Made by a program: the position numbers and the translations under genes
Shown here: piece by piece, positions 1 through 5,456 of the stretch
How positions within the stretch are numbered: the first letter of the stretch is position 1
Layout of the letters: each line of letters opens with the position of its first letter
Origin: an uncultured bacterium
GTDB taxonomy: Bacteria; Bacillota; Clostridia; Oscillospirales; Ruminococcaceae
Length of the DNA: 5,456 bases
Assembly: GCA_934845495.1 (NCBI GenBank)
Contig: CAKWRB010000014.1
Location: 1-5,456, forward strand
Direction of reading: 5' to 3'
The notes under the pieces: generated by a model
The model's database searches: none
The model's input: only the letters and a program-made list of their open reading frames with translations
What the model was told of the DNA's origin: nothing

Positions 1-673
1 TGCACCTTGCCAAAACCGGCCTTCTGCAGCAGCGGTTCCATCTCGCCGGGGCGGAAGAGGTGGAACTGGAAGCCCATCTCCTCCTGCCGGAGACAGCACC
101 TCTGGTCAGAGAGGGTATAGATTCCGGGTGCATGCTGGGTCTGTGTATCCGCATCGTAGCGATACCGGGTTTCCAGCGTCAGTTTCATACCGTTTTCCAG
201 GGGACCGAGGCGGTGATTTCAGGCAGGGGAGAATCCTGCCGAGTGACGATGGTATCCACCGAGAATACCAGTACCCCGCCGAGGACAAGCAGGCGGCAGA
301 GCTTCTTCAGGATCTGTTCCAGATCGCTGCGGTCGGTGAACAACCCGATGGAGCAGGCCAGGATAAAGATGTAGTCAAAGCGCTCTTCCGGGGCAAAGGC
401 GAGCAGGTCAGCCTGGATCACACAGGCGTTCGGAGTCTTTTTCCGGAGCCGCCCCAGCATGAGTTCAGATAGATCCACACCATAGATGGAAAATCCCCGC
501 TGCAAGAAGGGGAGCAGGAGTCGTCTGCTGCCGCAGAGTGGCTCCAGGATCCGACTGTCCGGCTGGGCATAGGAGAGGAAGAAGGCGAGTTCGTCCTCCG
601 GGGCTGTGGGGTGCAGCCGCTCGTAGAGTTCGGTGCAGAGATCCCCGTACAGGTTGGTTGAAGCAGGGGTCAT
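1..673 (-). pseudogene. Class I SAM-dependent methyltransferase, frameshifted and cut by the window edge
   Basis: A Rossmann-fold methyltransferase that would transfer a methyl group from S-adenosylmethionine to an unknown substrate in the cytoplasm. Visible motifs, numbered from the ATG at 673: motif I ILEPLCGSRRLLLPF (about 37-51), motif II IYGVDLSELML with the acidic residue expected to hold the ribose (about 57-67), motif III VIQADLLAF, motif IV FDYIFILACSIGLFTD, and a post-motif LLVLGGVLVFSVDT. The first frame stops at 185 (TGA). The homologous-looking C-terminal part (MKLTLETRYRYD ... EEMGFQFHLFRPGEMEPLLQKAGF) continues in another frame from about 214 to the window edge with no stop. 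One extra base near 200-203 or 193-196 would join the two halves. The start at 673 is chosen over the ATG at 694 because GAGGTG lies 6 bases upstream of it. Motif I has Arg where these proteins usually have Gly. Family call is fairly sure; whether the break is real or a sequencing error is open. Confidence 0.85.
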
Positions 674-679
674 GTTTAT

Positions 680-685
680 CACCTC
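680..685 (-). promoter_or_regulatory. Ribosome binding site of the methyltransferase (decides the start)
   Basis: GAGGTG on the minus strand ends 6 bases before the ATG at 673. The longer reading from the ATG at 694 has no purine-rich site in the AT-rich sequence before it, so it is not used. Confidence 0.65.
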
Positions 686-735
686 GCACATCATATTTTA
701 AGAACAGTATTGCACGAATTTCCCGAAAGGGCAAG

Positions 736-767
736 AAAAAAGGAACCGGCGGACTGCCGGTTCCTTT
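736..767 (-). terminator. Intrinsic terminator after the UcpA-like gene
   Basis: A perfect 12-bp stem (AAAGGAACCGGC at 739-750 pairing with 756-767) with a 5-base loop. Read on the minus strand it is followed by a run of T (complement of 736-741). It starts 21 bases past the stop of the dehydrogenase and so closes the permease/dehydrogenase unit. On the plus strand the tail is only TTTGTCTT, so action in that direction would be weak. It separates the unit from the methyltransferase. Confidence 0.9.
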
Positions 768-788
768 GTCTTAGAACTTGGAAAAAGA

Positions 789-1586
789 TCAGTTGGTGCC
801 CATGCTCATGGTTTCGGGCAGGGTGCTGCCGCCGTCGATGACGAACTGGCCGCCGGTGATGTAGCTGGATTCGTCGCTGCCCAGGAAGGCAAACAGCTCG
901 CCGACCTCGGTGGGCTTGGCCAGGCGCTTCATGGGAACACCCACTGCGATGTCGCGGATAGCGCTCTCGGGATCTTCGGGGTTGGATTCCAGGGCCATCT
1001 TTTCTACCATGGGTGTTCTGGCATAGCCAAGCTGGGTGCAGTTCACACGGATATTCCGGGTGGCATATTCCACAGCCAGGCACTTGGTCAGGCCAACCAG
1101 TGCAGCCTTGGTCATGGCATAGGCTGCTTCACCGGCATCGGCTACCAGGTCGCCGGTTACCGACGAGGCGATGACAATGTTGCCGCCGCCCTGACGGAGC
1201 ATATAGGGCACAACGGACTGGCAGGTGTTCCATACACCCTTGATGTTTACATCGATGTGGAAGTCCCGCATCTCGTCGGTGAACTCCTCAAAGGGAGCCA
1301 GACGGCAGACACCAGCGTTGCAGCAGCACACATTGATCTCGCCGAATGCCTCTGCTGTTTTGGCAGCGGCTTCCTGCATCTGTGCCTTATCTGCTACATT
1401 GCCCACATAGGTGATGATCTCAGCGCCGTATTCCTTGCGCAGACGCTCAGCTGTCTTCTCCACTTCCGGGGAGAGGTCCACCATGCACATCTTGGCGCCA
1501 TACTTTGCATATACCTCGGCAATGCCCTCGCCCAGACCTACGGCAGCGCCGGTGATCAGTGCTACTTTTCCTTCCAACTTAGCCAT
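789..1586 (-). CDS. ucpA: UcpA-like short-chain dehydrogenase/reductase
   Basis: A cytosolic classical SDR of 265 residues, predicted to interconvert a hydroxyl and a carbonyl group with a nicotinamide cofactor. Seen: the cofactor motif TGAAVGLG (12-19), Asp37 at the end of beta-2 (favours NAD over NADP), CNAG (89-92) in place of the usual NNAG, and the catalytic set Asn114, Ser142, Tyr156, Lys160 (YAMTK). From memory, the match to E. coli UcpA is strong and extends beyond the fold: NAGVCRL, DFHIDVNIKGVWN, SSVTGD, SNPEDPES and the C-terminal IDGGSTLPET are near-identical, and UcpA is about the same length. The natural substrate of UcpA is not established; the E. coli protein has been linked to furan aldehyde tolerance. 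The ATG at 1586 is chosen over one 11 codons upstream because AAGGAG precedes it and homologues begin here (MAKLEGKVALITG). It lies 89 bp behind the permease and is probably co-transcribed with it. Family certain; the symbol means UcpA-like, not a proven orthologue. Confidence 0.93.
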   Translation of the reverse strand: MAKLEGKVALITGAAVGLGEGIAEVYAKYGAKMCMVDLSPEVEKTAERLRKEYGAEIITYVGNVADKAQMQEAAAKTAEAFGEINVCCCNAGVCRLAPFEEFTDEMRDFHIDVNIKGVWNTCQSVVPYMLRQGGGNIVIASSVTGDLVADAGEAAYAMTKAALVGLTKCLAVEYATRNIRVNCTQLGYARTPMVEKMALESNPEDPESAIRDIAVGVPMKRLAKPTEVGELFAFLGSDESSYITGGQFVIDGGSTLPETMSMGTN

Positions 1587-1596
1587 GTTTAATCGA

Positions 1597-1602
1597 CTCC
1601 TT
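1597..1602 (-). promoter_or_regulatory. Ribosome binding site of the UcpA-like gene (decides the start)
   Basis: AAGGAG on the minus strand, 10 bases before the ATG at 1586. It lies inside the longer possible reading (ATG at 1619), which has no such site before it, so the shorter protein is preferred. Confidence 0.7.
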
Positions 1603-1610
1603 GTCTTATT

Positions 1611-1669
1611 CTGAACCAATTGTTATTGTATGGTTCGGGTATGATAATATTTGAATCCCGTAGGGAATC
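1611..1669. repeat. Two short inverted repeats between permease and dehydrogenase
   Basis: Inside the 89-bp gap there are two small dyads. GAACCA (1613-1618) pairs with TGGTTC (1631-1636) around a 12-base AT-rich loop, extendable by a G-T and a C-G pair. GAATCCC (1653-1659) faces GGGAATC (1663-1669) with one mismatch around a 3-base loop. Neither has a T-run after it on the minus strand, so neither looks like a terminator. They could be mRNA stability or processing structures within a shared transcript, or chance. Confidence 0.35.
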
Positions 1670-1675
1670 TTACAC

Positions 1676-3088
1676 TCAGAATTCACATTCTCCATCTGGA
1701 GTTTCGATAATAACGCCCGACTTCTTCCAGCGGAAAGCAACCATCCACAGCCAGATCAATGCGCCAACGCCCATATAAACTCCGAAGGAAATCCACGAGC
1801 CGCGTCCCTGACCCAGTGTGCAGAAGAATGCAATAGACAGCATGATCACCATTGCCAGGATTCGGGTAAAGTCACCGCCCTTAACAACATTTTTGTTGTC
1901 CTTGTACCACTCGGGATGCTTGCGGTGAATACGAACTGCAGAAACCATTGTCAGTGCATAAGCACAGGCACAACCAAAGGACATAAGATTGAAGAAATCA
2001 TTCATAAAGGTGGTGGCATTCTGCAGAAGAATAAAGGTCAAGCTAATAGCCAGCAGGAAGATATTGGGGAGAATCGGCTGCTGATGAGAATTGACCTTCG
2101 TAAAGACCTCCGGCAGGAAGTTCTTTTTACCCATGGAGTAAAGCATCCGGGCAGTGGACATCCAGAAGCCGAGAATGGAGGCAGTCATGCCCATCAGGAT
2201 GGAAACACAGCCGTAGATCAGCGGCCAGATTTTCCAGCCAAGAAGATTTTGCATGGCGGTAATGGTCATGAAACCATTCTGTGCATCGCCGGCAAGCAGA
2301 GTCTGGAAGGAATCCAGTCCAGCTACACAGAAGAAGAAGAAGACATAGATTGTGCCGCAGGTGAGAACCGAGCCGCAGATGGCCTTCTTTGTATTGGAAG
2401 TGGGGAAGTCGCCTTCCTCTACCATCTGGGGAACTGTTTCAAATCCAAAGAAGGGAGTGATGAGCAGTGCCATACCAATGATCCATCCGGGAATTCCAGC
2501 CGATGGCTCCAGATTTGTCTGGAACAGATTGGCAACATTGGCAAAACTCCAGTGGCCAGAGAAGAGCAGCAGCACACCTGTAATCAGGGTTGTAGCAATG
2601 TTAGCAAACAGGCAGACAGCCTGTGCCTTTACCAGGAACTGAATATCCTGCATACTCATCAAGAAGACTGCCACCAGAATAATAATACCGATTATCATGG
2701 TGTGGCCAAAGGTGAGCCCCAAGCCAAAGGTACGGCTGATAAAGGTGACAATGGCCATTACTACAGCCGGAGGAACCGAAATCCAGGCGGCCATAATGAG
2801 CCATGATGCCAGGAATCCTACATGACGGTTGAATCCAACTGTGTTGTAGATCAGCTCGCCGCCAGCTGTGTGGAATAGGGGAGAAATTTCACTGTAAACC
2901 AGCGCAATGGGCAGGATGGCAAGTGTCATCAGTCCAAATGCCAGGAATGTGCCTGGGCCGCAGTAGCTAAAGAACACTGAATCCCAGTAGCTAACATAGG
3001 TGAAGATAGAGCCTGTTGCTACGGTGTAGACAAAGATCAGTGCCAGGCTTTTTTGCAAACCATTTTGTTTTTTGTCATTGGAAGCCAT
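1676..3088 (-). CDS. APC-superfamily amino acid/amine permease, 12 membrane helices
   Basis: A 470-residue inner-membrane secondary transporter of the amino acid-polyamine-organocation superfamily (LeuT fold). About 12 hydrophobic segments can be placed: 14-40, 45-67, 91-118, 130-146, 152-176, 199-220, 235-257, 284-308, 338-356, 361-384, 408-426 and 433-453. Helix 1 carries ATGSIFTY, the unwound region that contacts substrate in this fold. Helix 6 carries FFGFETVPQMVEE, matching the GFE signature of APC carriers. The loop after helix 8 has RMLYSMGKKNFLP, another family landmark. Length is normal. The start at 3088 (MASNDKKQNG) is chosen because AGAGAGG precedes it and because longer readings would begin inside or upstream of the promoter. 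It is the first gene of a probable unit with the UcpA-like dehydrogenase. Substrate unknown: an amino acid, amine or related zwitterion is expected from the family, but the sequence does not say which. Confidence 0.92.
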   Translation of the reverse strand: MASNDKKQNGLQKSLALIFVYTVATGSIFTYVSYWDSVFFSYCGPGTFLAFGLMTLAILPIALVYSEISPLFHTAGGELIYNTVGFNRHVGFLASWLIMAAWISVPPAVVMAIVTFISRTFGLGLTFGHTMIIGIIILVAVFLMSMQDIQFLVKAQAVCLFANIATTLITGVLLLFSGHWSFANVANLFQTNLEPSAGIPGWIIGMALLITPFFGFETVPQMVEEGDFPTSNTKKAICGSVLTCGTIYVFFFFCVAGLDSFQTLLAGDAQNGFMTITAMQNLLGWKIWPLIYGCVSILMGMTASILGFWMSTARMLYSMGKKNFLPEVFTKVNSHQQPILPNIFLLAISLTFILLQNATTFMNDFFNLMSFGCACAYALTMVSAVRIHRKHPEWYKDNKNVVKGGDFTRILAMVIMLSIAFFCTLGQGRGSWISFGVYMGVGALIWLWMVAFRWKKSGVIIETPDGECEF

Positions 3089-3096
3089 TTTCCTTA

Positions 3097-3103
3097 CCTC
3101 TCT
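3097..3103 (-). promoter_or_regulatory. Ribosome binding site of the permease (decides the start)
   Basis: AGAGAGG on the minus strand, 8 bases before the ATG at 3088. The upstream in-frame ATG at 3118 overlaps the predicted -10 box and would not be in the transcript, which supports the shorter protein. Confidence 0.7.
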
Positions 3104-3113
3104 TTCGACTCTA

Positions 3114-3142
3114 AGCATAATTGATTGATAATTTATTGTCAA
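3114..3142 (-). promoter_or_regulatory. Sigma-A-type promoter of the permease/UcpA unit
   Basis: On the minus strand, TTGACA (3142-3137, full consensus), a 17-base spacer, then TATGCT (3119-3114, 4 of 6). Transcription would start near 3107, giving a leader of about 18 bases that still holds the ribosome binding site. The spacing, the perfect -35 and the AT-rich surroundings make this the best promoter in the window. Confidence 0.75.
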
Positions 3143-3146
3143 GTAT

Positions 3147-3162
3147 AAATTTGAACAAATTT
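3147..3162. promoter_or_regulatory. Perfect palindrome abutting the permease -35 box, candidate operator
   Basis: AAATTTG-AA-CAAATTT is a perfect 7+2+7 inverted repeat four bases upstream of the -35 box, centred about 47 bp before the predicted start of transcription. The position suits an activator, or a repressor that blocks the -35 box. The repeat is AT-rich in an AT-rich stretch, so chance is possible. No regulator gene is in the window, and I do not recognise the motif as a known regulon site. Confidence 0.45.
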
Positions 3163-3443
3163 TTAACACAGGTCAGAACTTTTAGGAGGAAATACACCCT
3201 ATATTGGATCATTTTGAATCAGGAATACAAACTGATTTTCTTTATAAATAGGGATTATCACGTAATAGTAGTAGGCCTTCTCGATTTATGGATGATTTGC
3301 CGGAATTAATTTCTTAAATTTTATCTAAATTGTGATTATTTACAGTACAGCACGGCTTCCTTGACGCTTCTATCTGGTTTTGGCTCGCCAGAATTTTCCA
3401 TGTTTGAACGACCCTGACCTGCACATAACAATACAGGAAACAG

Positions 3444-3513
3444 CCGCAGACGCTGGTTCCACCGGAATACAGGTTCTGCGGACAATCAGGTCCGCGGCAG
3501 CTGTACCGGAATA
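3444..3513 (+). repeat. Competing hairpins and a 9-bp direct repeat upstream of the spore protein gene
   Basis: CCGCAGA (3444-3450) is the exact complement of TCTGCGG (3475-3481). The latter overlaps GCGGAC (3478-3483), which is the exact complement of GTCCGC (3490-3495) around a 6-base loop. The two stems share bases and exclude each other. ACCGGAATA occurs twice (3461-3469 and 3505-3513), 44 bp apart. Whether this stretch is transcribed with the spore gene is unknown, since no clear forespore promoter was found. Confidence 0.4.
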
Positions 3514-3525
3514 ATTAGAAAAAGG

Positions 3526-3532
3526 TAAGGAG
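3526..3532 (+). promoter_or_regulatory. Ribosome binding site of the spore protein gene (decides the start)
   Basis: TAAGGAG lies 11 bases before the ATG at 3544. The in-frame GTG at 3532 overlaps this site and cannot be served by it, so the ATG is preferred. An out-of-frame ATG at 3536 opens a three-codon frame (M-R-V) whose stop overlaps the ATG at 3544; this is probably incidental. Confidence 0.7.
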
Positions 3533-3543
3533 TGTATGAGAGT

Positions 3544-3729
3544 ATGACAGGTCCCGTAGTACCGGAGGCAAAGGAAGCGCTCGACAAGTTCAAGATGGAG
3601 GCAGCCAACGAAGTGGGTGTCGATCTGAAGGACGGCTATAATGGCCACCTGACCTCTAAGGAAGCTGGCAGTGTAGGCGGACAGATGGTCAAGAAGATGA
3701 TCGAGTCCTACGAAAAGGGTATGAAGTAA
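3544..3729 (+). CDS. Alpha/beta-type small acid-soluble spore protein
   Basis: A 61-residue DNA-binding protein of the SASP alpha/beta family. These coat and protect DNA in the dormant spore and are degraded on germination. Seen: PEAKEALDKFKMEAANEVGV (7-26), the first conserved helix, with the expected germination protease (GPR) cut at Glu19 in MEAANE. Next is a linker, NGHLTSKEAGSVGG, in which the conserved GSVGG falls at 42-46. Last is the second helix, QMVKKMIESYEKGMK. Length is normal for the family. NGHLTSKEAGSVGGQMVKK is the form typical of clostridial rather than Bacillus major SASPs. It stands alone between a 455-bp leader region and its own terminator, as expected for a single-gene forespore transcript. 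Such genes are normally read by sigma-G, but I could not find a convincing sigma-G promoter here. Family assignment is close to certain; no specific ssp letter is justified. Confidence 0.95.
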   Translation: MTGPVVPEAKEALDKFKMEAANEVGVDLKDGYNGHLTSKEAGSVGGQMVKKMIESYEKGMK

Positions 3730-3778
3730 CCCGATACCCTTAAATCCTCAGAACCCATCCCGGGATTCGGGGAGAAAG

Positions 3779-3809
3779 ACCGGTGCAGCCTGATGGCGCA
3801 CCGGTTTTT
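3779..3809 (+). terminator. Intrinsic terminator of the spore protein gene
   Basis: ACCGGTGC (3779-3786) pairs perfectly with GCACCGGT (3798-3805). Inside, GCC and GGC add three more pairs around a TGAT loop with one bulged A. TTTTT (3805-3809) follows on the plus strand. It sits 49 bases past the spore protein stop codon. Confidence 0.9.
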
Positions 3810-3937
3810 CTACTGCCAGGCGGGCTGAGTTTTTGCAGCATCTTGCCATAGGTACAAGGCCCACATGAGTTTCTGCCCATACATTGGAATAGGGGAGGGG
3901 CGATTGGGGCCTGCAGAGTGTGTAGAATAGGCAAAAG

Positions 3938-3970
3938 AAAAGCAGAGATCACGAAGATCTCTGCTTTTTT
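3938..3970. terminator. Bidirectional terminator, mainly for the chemoreceptor gene
   Basis: A perfect 13-bp stem, AAAAGCAGAGATC (3938-3950) with 3956-3968, around the loop ACGAA. T-rich tails exist on both strands: TTTTTT at 3965-3970 on plus, and TTTTCTTTTG on minus. It is about 125 bp past the chemoreceptor stop and is the first terminator that transcript meets. It also backs up the spore gene terminator. Confidence 0.9.
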
Positions 3971-4095
3971 GTGTAATGTTCTTATGTAGATGAATAGTGA
4001 TGCTGGGAAATCCCGGGGGACTTAAACAAGGCCGTCAACACACAAATCGTTCCACAGACTGATTCGGATGATTGGATCGTTAAAATCCAGCTCAA

Positions 4096-5456
4096 TTACT
4101 GATTCTGGGGAAGTTCGAAGCCCTGGATCAGCTCCTGAAGCAGCCGTGCCTGAGAGGAAAGCTCCTCGCTGGCGGCGGCAGACTCTTCACTGGTGGCAGA
4201 GTTGGTGTGTACTACAGCAGCAATCTGATTGATTCCCTCCGTGATCTGAGACAGGGATCCAGCTTCATTTTCCACAGCTGCGGCAACCTTGTGCATATCA
4301 CCCACAGCCTGCCGTGCCAGGTCGGCTGTCTGATGCAGTGCCTCAGTTACCTGGTTCACGATATTGCTACCGCTGTGGACAGAACGGATGGAGCGTTCGA
4401 TCAGGTCCTTGGTGGCCTTGGCTGCCTGATCGGACTTGGAAGCCAGGTTGCGTACCTCGTCAGCGACAACGGCAAAGCCTCTGCCGGCAGATCCGGCACG
4501 GGCAGCTTCGACCGCTGCGTTCAGCGCAAGAATATTGGTCTGGAAAGCAATGTCTTCGATCGTAGCAATGATCTTCCGGATTTCCTGAGAAGAATGAATG
4601 ATATCGTCCATAGCATTGGTCATATCGCTCATCATTCCATTGCTTCGCTCCACCTGCTTACCAGCCTGATCCACATTCTCCTGGGCAGCCTGGGTCATAC
4701 GGGCATTGCTTTGAGAGCTATTGGAGATTTCGTTGATCGTAGCAGACAATTCTTCAACCGAACTGGCCTGTTCGGTAGCACCCTGAGCAAGGGCCTGCGC
4801 ACTGTAAGAAACCTGGTTAGCACCCGATGCAACCTGGTCCGCACTGAGCTGGATCTTATACAGTACATCCACCAGTCTCTTCTTGATCTGATCCACAGAT
4901 TCCTTCAAGTGGGTAAACTCGCCTACATAGGCTTCTTCATTCTGACTTTCCACAGTAAAGTTGCCATTTCCCATCTCAGTCAGCAGATGATCGATATCCT
5001 GGATCATATTGATAAGGGACGAGGTGATGATGTTGGTGGAGTTCACCAAATCTCCAACTTCGTCGTCGCGGTTGATTTCCGGTACAGGAGACTTCAAATC
5101 GCCTTCAGCCAGCAGACGCAGCCGATCGGCACAGGCCTTGACCGGCCCACCAATGGACGATGCCAGTCGAATTGCAAAAGTACTGGAAACAAGTACAGAG
5201 ATTGCCAGCAGAACCAGGGTAATGATGATTCCCTTGAAAGTGGCAGCAGTAAAGTCTGAGGTAGGTGCATTGATGGCAACGCTCCAGCCATTTGTATCCT
5301 TGATAGGAGCATAAGCGGTAAATATATTTCCACCATCATAGCTGTATTCGCCAAAGCCGCTCTTTCCATCGATCATTTCGGATTCGATGCTTGCCAGGGG
5401 AGCGAGAGAGGGATCTGTTTTGGCTTCTCGGATGGTATTTTCCTTATTGCGCACGG
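4096..5456 (-). CDS. Methyl-accepting chemotaxis protein with dCache sensor, C-terminal part
   Basis: The C-terminal 453 or so residues of a membrane chemoreceptor; the frame runs off the right edge, so the N-terminal helix and most of the outer sensor are missing. The first codon in view is internal, not a start. Numbering from 5454: the end of a dCache-type extracellular sensor (to about 70, with FTAYAPI and GWSVAINAP), a membrane helix (about 75-97), a HAMP domain (about 98-152), and a second HAMP-like segment with GNGNFTVES (about 153-195). Then comes a long coiled-coil signalling domain. Its tip, around [20 protein letters not shown] (299-318), is the near-invariant contact for CheA and CheW. 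Gln/Glu pairs in [12 protein letters not shown] (225-236) and [13 protein letters not shown] (420-432) are likely CheR/CheB methylation sites. There is no C-terminal NWETF-type CheR tether. The ligand is unknown; dCache domains often bind amino acids or organic acids. It implies a motile cell. Confidence 0.95.
   Translation of the reverse strand, partial: VRNKENTIREAKTDPSLAPLASIESEMIDGKSGFGEYSYDGGNIFTAYAPIKDTNGWSVAINAPTSDFTAATFKGIIITLVLLAISVLVSSTFAIRLASSIGGPVKACADRLRLLAEGDLKSPVPEINRDDEVGDLVNSTNIITSSLINMIQDIDHLLTEMGNGNFTVESQNEEAYVGEFTHLKESVDQIKKRLVDVLYKIQLSADQVASGANQVSYSAQALAQGATEQASSVEELSATINEISNSSQSNARMTQAAQENVDQAGKQVERSNGMMSDMTNAMDDIIHSSQEIRKIIATIEDIAFQTNILALNAAVEAARAGSAGRGFAVVADEVRNLASKSDQAAKATKDLIERSIRSVHSGSNIVNQVTEALHQTADLARQAVGDMHKVAAAVENEAGSLSQITEGINQIAAVVHTNSATSEESAAASEELSSQARLLQELIQGFELPQNQ

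Larger units (their letters stand above)
3089..3543. other. Divergent intergenic region of 455 bp without a gene
   Basis: It separates the minus-strand permease from the plus-strand spore protein gene. The left part (to about 3345) is strongly AT-rich and holds the permease promoter and palindrome. The right part (about 3346-3530) is GC-richer, with short inverted and direct repeats. Open frames across it are short, lack a ribosome binding site with a usable start, and do not resemble any protein I know. An AGGAGG at 3184-3189 on the plus strand has no start codon at a suitable distance. Confidence 0.7.
3730..4095. other. Convergent intergenic region of 366 bp without a gene
   Basis: It lies between the 3' ends of the spore protein gene (plus) and the chemoreceptor gene (minus). 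It holds two terminators. A 10-bp palindrome ATCCCGGGAT (3757-3766) is also present. The minus-strand open frame at 3740-3952 is a low-complexity, Pro/Cys/Arg-rich reading with no ribosome binding site or family resemblance and crosses the spore gene terminator, so it is not called. Nothing else is recognisable. Confidence 0.7.

Noticed and set aside
690..695. TATGAT -10-like box upstream of the methyltransferase
   Set aside because: Transcription from it would start near 683, inside the ribosome binding site, and the -35 position reads TTCGTG, a poor match.
1624..1656. Possible internal promoter before the dehydrogenase (TTCAAA ... TACAAT on the minus strand)
   Set aside because: The -35 is weak and the spacer would be 19 bases; the AT-rich gap makes such matches likely by chance.
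1653..1669. Terminator between permease and dehydrogenase
   Set aside because: The stem is 7 bp with a mismatch and a 3-base loop, with no T-run on the minus strand.
1916..2806. Long plus-strand open frame of 296 codons inside the permease
   Set aside because: It is antisense to a clear 12-helix transporter, reads as a hydrophilic His/Gln/Asn-rich shadow, and has no family resemblance.
3121..3309. Small plus-strand open frame of 62 codons in the AT-rich intergenic region
   Set aside because: It overlaps the permease promoter, has no ribosome binding site and no recognisable protein features.
3440..3500. A tRNA-like or other structured RNA gene
   Set aside because: There is no cloverleaf, no T-arm consensus and no CCA end; only short local stems are present.
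3740..3952. Minus-strand open frame of 70 codons after the spore protein gene
   Set aside because: It runs through the spore gene terminator, has no ribosome binding site and resembles no family.
4207..5259. Long plus-strand open frame of 350 codons over the chemoreceptor
   Set aside because: It is antisense to an unmistakable chemoreceptor signalling domain; the codon pattern of the real gene explains its openness.

Overview
The window looks like chromosomal DNA from an endospore-forming, motile, gut-type Firmicute of the class Clostridia. The strongest evidence is an alpha/beta-type small acid-soluble spore protein with the clostridial-style sequence (SKEAGSVGGQMVKK). Supporting evidence is a Cache-type chemoreceptor, strong purine-rich Shine-Dalgarno sites and moderate GC in the genes. 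The genus cannot be fixed from the sequence alone.

Layout, left to right. (1) Positions 1-673, minus: a class I SAM-dependent methyltransferase whose frame is broken near 188-218, so it is probably a pseudogene or carries a sequencing error; its 3' end is off the window. (2) Positions 736-767: a terminator in the minus direction. (3) Positions 789-1586, minus: a UcpA-like short-chain dehydrogenase/reductase. (4) Positions 1676-3088, minus: a 12-helix APC-superfamily permease. A good sigma-A-type promoter (TTGACA, 17 bp, TATGCT) lies just upstream, and a perfect 7+2+7 inverted repeat sits against its -35 box. (5) Positions 3089-3543: a 455-bp gene-free divergent region, AT-rich on the permease side and GC-richer with hairpins on the spore-gene side. 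(6) Positions 3544-3729, plus: the spore protein, followed by its own terminator. (7) Positions 3730-4095: a gene-free convergent region with two terminators. (8) Positions 4096-5456, minus: the C-terminal part of a methyl-accepting chemotaxis protein, whose N-terminus is off the window.

How they work together. The permease and dehydrogenase appear to form a two-gene unit (promoter, permease, 89-bp gap, dehydrogenase, terminator). The simplest reading is uptake of a small amine or acid solute followed by NAD-linked oxidation or reduction of a hydroxyl or carbonyl group, but the substrate is not readable from the sequence. The spore protein is a separate, presumably forespore-expressed, single-gene unit. 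The chemoreceptor and the methyltransferase are independent neighbours. I see no mobile element, CRISPR array, tRNA or rRNA, and no convincing new multi-gene system. The points most worth checking are the methyltransferase lesion, the operator-like palindrome at the permease promoter, and the permease/UcpA pairing.
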